Assembly: GCA_036513315.1 (NCBI GenBank)
Contig: DATBZF010000112.1
Coordinates: 36,645 to 100,644 of the forward strand
DNA length: 64,000 nt
Direction: 5' to 3'
From: Roseiarcus sp036513315
GTDB taxonomy: Bacteria > Pseudomonadota > Alphaproteobacteria > Rhizobiales > Beijerinckiaceae
Part shown: positions 61,153 through 64,000 of the stretch, one piece after another
How the letters are laid out: every line of letters starts with the position of its first letter
How positions within the stretch are numbered: the stretch's first letter is position 1
Position numbers and translations under genes: made by a program
The notes under the pieces: model-generated
What the model was told of the DNA's origin: nothing
Database searches by the model: none
The model's input: only the letters and a program-made list of their open reading frames with translations

Positions 61153-62946
61153 CTAACGCTCGACCTCTGCCGCGTCCAACACGCGCAATTGCGCCTTTTC
61201 GCGGCCGCCATAGCGATTGATCGTCAACGCGCCAGCCAAATGCACGGCTGAGCCGCGCAGGCGTTTCAGCGCGTCGCCAAGCGCACTGCCGGCCGCGCGA
61301 AAGGCTATGCCCTCGATCGTCTGATTGTCGCCGGAGGCCACCCGCAAGCGCAAATGAGCGGCCCCGACAGGAGCCACATCGACGAGACGATGACGCGGCA
61401 GCACAAATACCGGCTCGGGATTGCCGGCCCCGAAAGGGCCGGCGCGCTCGATCGAATGAATAAGCGCCGGGGTCGCGGCGCCCGCGATCAACGCGCTGTC
61501 GATTTCGAGGCCGGCGGCGCCGCGCGCCTCGCCGACCGGGGCGGCGAGCTGGGCCTCCATAAAGGCGCGGAAGTCGCCGAGGCGGTTCTTCGCCAGCGTC
61601 ACACCCGCCGCCATCGCATGCCCCCCGCCCTTGATCAGCACGCCCGCTTCGACGCCGGCGCGCACGACGCGACCGATGTCGACGCCGACGATCGAACGAC
61701 CGGAGCCGGTCGCCTCCGCGCCGTTAAAGGCGAGAACGAAAGCGGGCCGATTGAAGCGCTCCTTCAGGCGCGCCGCGACGATGCCGACGACACCGGGCCG
61801 CCAACCCTCGCCCGCCACCACGACGCAGGCGCCGCGCTCTTCCAACCCGAGCGCCGCCAAAGCCTCAGCCTCGGCCGATTCCAACATCGCGATCTCGATC
61901 TGCTGGCGCGTTCGGTTGAGCCGGTCGAGTTCCTCGGCGAGCGCGCGCGCCTCCAGATCGTCGCGCGTCATCAGGAGTTTGACGCCCAGACCGGAATCGC
62001 CAATCCGGCCGCCGGCATTGATGCGCGGGCCGATAAGAAATCCGAGGTGATACGGTCGCGGCGGCCCATCGGCGCCTGCGACGTCGAGCAAAGCCGCGAG
62101 GCCCGGGCGCCGCCGCGCCCGCATTACCGCCAATCCCTTGACGACGAAGGCGCGATTGAGGCCGGTCAGCGGCACGACATCGGCAATTGTTCCGAGTGCG
62201 ACCAGATCAAGCGCCGCGATGAGATCAGGCGCGACGCGGCCGTTCCAGAAGCTCGCCTCGCGCAATGCGCGATTCAGCGCGACAAGCGCCATATAGACGA
62301 CGCCAGCCGCGCAGAGATAGCCGAGGCCGGACAGATCGTCCTGCCGGTTAGGATCGACGAGCGCCAAAGCGTCGGGCAGCAGCTCGGGCGCCTGATGATG
62401 GTCGAAGACGACAACGTCGAGGCCGAGCCGCCGCGCCTCGGCGAAAGGCTCATGGCTGAGAATGCCGCAATCGACGGTGACGACGAGGCGCACGCCTTGC
62501 TTCGCGAAGGCGCGCATCGCATCGACGTTCGGCCCATAGCCTTCAATGACCCGGTCGGGGATGTGGACCAGCGTTTCACAGCCGCAATCGTTGAGATATT
62601 GCGCGAGCAGCGCGGCGCTGGTCGCGCCATCGACGTCATAGTCGCCAAAGATCGCGATTTTCTCAGCCCGTCGGACCGCATGCGCGAGCCGTGCGACGGC
62701 TGGCTCCATGTCGCGCAAGGTGAAGGGATCGGGCATCAGATCGCGCAACGTCGGATCGAGATAGCGAGCGACCTCCTCGAGTTTCACCCCTCGGCCTGCC
62801 AACACCCGCGCCATCAGATCCGGCTGCCCGCTGATCTGCGTGATCGCCAACGCTTGCGCCTCTCCCGCCCCCTTCAACCGGGCTCGCCACGGCTGGCCGA
62901 GAACGGAGCGTTCGACGTCGAGGAAATAAGAATCCGAGGCCGCCAT
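61153..62946 (-). CDS. recJ: Single-stranded-DNA-specific exonuclease RecJ
   Basis: 597 residues from the ATG at 62944-62946. 5'-3' exonuclease on single-stranded DNA for repair and recombination. The DHH domain has IFGDYDVDGATSAALLAQYL (motif I), VVTVDCG (motif II), VVVFDHHQAPELLPDALALV (motif III) and GLGYLCAAGVVYM; the DHHA1 domain has VGVDIGRVVRAGVEAGVLIK and KGGGHAMAAGVTLAK, then an OB domain. Full length. Confidence 0.95.
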   Translation of the reverse strand: MAASDSYFLDVERSVLGQPWRARLKGAGEAQALAITQISGQPDLMARVLAGRGVKLEEVARYLDPTLRDLMPDPFTLRDMEPAVARLAHAVRRAEKIAIFGDYDVDGATSAALLAQYLNDCGCETLVHIPDRVIEGYGPNVDAMRAFAKQGVRLVVTVDCGILSHEPFAEARRLGLDVVVFDHHQAPELLPDALALVDPNRQDDLSGLGYLCAAGVVYMALVALNRALREASFWNGRVAPDLIAALDLVALGTIADVVPLTGLNRAFVVKGLAVMRARRRPGLAALLDVAGADGPPRPYHLGFLIGPRINAGGRIGDSGLGVKLLMTRDDLEARALAEELDRLNRTRQQIEIAMLESAEAEALAALGLEERGACVVVAGEGWRPGVVGIVAARLKERFNRPAFVLAFNGAEATGSGRSIVGVDIGRVVRAGVEAGVLIKGGGHAMAAGVTLAKNRLGDFRAFMEAQLAAPVGEARGAAGLEIDSALIAGAATPALIHSIERAGPFGAGNPEPVFVLPRHRLVDVAPVGAAHLRLRVASGDNQTIEGIAFRAAGSALGDALKRLRGSAVHLAGALTINRYGGREKAQLRVLDAAEVER

Positions 62947-63042
62947 CAGGCCACCCTCCCCCAGATGATGGAAAGGAAGGTCTTGGCGAATAAATTGTGC
63001 GGGGGCCATCGGTCGGCCTTAGCACGAGTCGCGGCGCGAAAG

Positions 63043-63855
63043 CTAAGCTGTCGCCCCGGCGCGGGCGCGCAATTTGCCCCAATCCACAAGACTCGTGAAA
63101 TAGACCAGCCCCGACAACGCGGTGATCCAGAAGCTCACCGGCCAATCCGAGTAGAATGCCAACGTCAGGCCGCCCCAGGCCTCGATCAGCGCCAGCGCGG
63201 CGGAAAGCGCTATTGCCGCATAGAGCCTGCGCGTGAAGGAAAGCGCGGCGGCAGCCGGGCCGACCATCAAGGTGAAGACAAGCAGCACGCCGACGATCTG
63301 CGCGCATTCGGAAACCGCGATCGCGACAATCATCAGGAAGGCGGTCGACACGAAGCGCAGCGGCACGCCTCGCGCCTCGGCGAGCTCGCTCTGCAGCGAG
63401 GCAAAAATCAGTGGCCGCGCAATAAAACCTAGCGCGATCAAGCTAACGACCGCCAGAAGCGCCAGCGAGAGCAACGCCTGGTTGTCGACTCCCAGCACAT
63501 TGCCGAAGAGCAAAGCGGCCGCCTGCGATGCATAGGACGTAAAGAAATGCAGGAAGAGCAGCCCAAGCCCTAAGGCCAGCGAGAGCATCATGCCGATCGC
63601 GACATCGCGCTCGCTCAGTTTTTCGCCAAGCAGGCCCATGCCGAATCCCGCCAGAAGGGTGAATCCGACAAGACCGGCGAGCGGCGGCAGGCCGAACAAC
63701 ACCGCGCCCGTCGCCCCGGTGAAGCCGACATGCGACAAGGCATGGCCGGCGAAAGTCTGGCCGCGCAACACGAGAAAAAAGCCGACCACGCCGGAGAGAA
63801 GCGCGACGATGCCGGCGGCGGCAAAGGCCGTGCGCATGAAGTCGTATTCAAACAT
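63043..63855 (-). CDS. znuB: Zinc/manganese ABC transporter permease
   Basis: 270 residues from the ATG at 63853-63855. ABC-3 family permease with about eight membrane helices: GIVALLSGVVGFFLVLRGQT, FAGHALSHVGFTGATGAVLF (conserved region), then ECAQIVGVLLVFTLMVGPAA. Inner-membrane channel of the high-affinity zinc importer. It starts 8 bases inside the end of a His-rich upstream gene, matching metal transport. Confidence 0.92.
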   Translation of the reverse strand: MFEYDFMRTAFAAAGIVALLSGVVGFFLVLRGQTFAGHALSHVGFTGATGAVLFGLPPLAGLVGFTLLAGFGMGLLGEKLSERDVAIGMMLSLALGLGLLFLHFFTSYASQAAALLFGNVLGVDNQALLSLALLAVVSLIALGFIARPLIFASLQSELAEARGVPLRFVSTAFLMIVAIAVSECAQIVGVLLVFTLMVGPAAAALSFTRRLYAAIALSAALALIEAWGGLTLAFYSDWPVSFWITALSGLVYFTSLVDWGKLRARAGATA

Positions 63856-64000
63856 GGGCGCCGTCGTGGTCCTGGTGGCCATGGTCATGCGCATGGCCGT
63901 CCTCATGTTCGTGGCGATGGGCGTCGCGCTCAACATCGACGTCGCCGGCCATCACGAAGATTCGGTCCTTGATGCGCACCACCTCGATCTCGGTCCCGTA
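63848..64000 (-). CDS. C-terminal part of a gene with a His-rich tail, upstream of znuB
   Basis: Only the last 50 codons are visible; the gene enters at the right edge. The tail DAHRHEHEDGHAHDHGHQDH is a histidine/acid-rich metal-binding stretch before HDGAHV and stop; the preceding sequence is YGTEIEVVRIKDRIFVMAGD. It overlaps the znuB start by 8 bases. It could be the zinc importer ATPase, binding protein or a metal chaperone; the fragment does not decide. Confidence 0.6.
   Translation of the reverse strand, partial: YGTEIEVVRIKDRIFVMAGDVDVERDAHRHEHEDGHAHDHGHQDHDGAHV

Noticed and set aside
61354..63432. Open frame of almost 700 codons on the plus strand across recJ and znuB
   Set aside because: It crosses two well-supported genes and the intergenic gap with no ribosome site or recognisable domain.
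1..64000. CRISPR array
   Set aside because: No set of regularly spaced 25-40 base repeats with unique spacers is present; the only regular repeat is the 11-bp array at 33212.

Overview
The window is high-GC DNA that reads as chromosome of an alphaproteobacterium of the order Hyphomicrobiales, most like Beijerinckiaceae or Methylocystaceae. This is an inference from gene order (tatD-metG-holB-tmk-dac-rlpA; lepB-rnc-era-recO), codon use, the periplasmic transglutaminase-like peptidase and the flagellin type. No rRNA or other species marker is present.

Left part (1-23.6 kb): core genes. A tightly overlapping minus-strand operon runs rlpA-dac-tmk-holB-metG-tatD-MBL hydrolase. Then come a lone flagellin, tRNA-Lys, lipA, an rRNA m5C methyltransferase, and the cluster lepB2-lepB1-rnc-era-recO, with a decayed tandem repeat between the two signal peptidase genes. 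A BMP-type nucleoside ABC importer (four genes), a quinone oxidoreductase and tRNA-Glu follow.

Middle (23.6-36 kb): an accessory stretch that starts at tRNA-Glu. It is sparse and AT-richer, full of tiny membrane or orphan proteins, gene remnants, direct repeats and hairpins. It contains one serine recombinase and a HisKA_2 histidine kinase with a single-domain response regulator. No tyrosine integrase or second att copy was seen.

36-45.3 kb: an L,D-transpeptidase, a LysR regulator divergent from a CMD/DUF1348/PPOX stress operon, a transglutaminase-like peptidase, MgtC, and a two-gene operon of PLP-fold enzymes, the first unfamiliar and the second a group II decarboxylase.

45.3-60.4 kb: the most interesting part, a probable nicotinate (or related N-heteroaromatic) catabolic region. 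It holds an enamidase-like amidohydrolase, a divergent ferredoxin-NADP reductase, and a TAT-exported IorAB/NicAB-like molybdenum hydroxylase with a triheme cytochrome c. It also holds a fully overlapping seven-gene operon: FAD subunit, fused [2Fe-2S]/molybdopterin hydroxylase, 6-hydroxynicotinate reductase (Hnr), a UPF0280 (ApbE-like) protein, two DUF1185 proteins and a MarR regulator. A palindromic site with 16 identical bases lies in front of both the enamidase/FNR pair and the Hnr operon, tying them into one regulon. Because Hnr of Eubacterium barkeri carries a covalently bound flavin, the UPF0280 protein is a good candidate for its dedicated flavin transferase. A decayed IS630 transposase sits just before the IorAB-like genes.

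Right edge (60.5-64 kb): a secreted DUF5666-like protein, recJ, znuB and the His-rich tail of a further gene.
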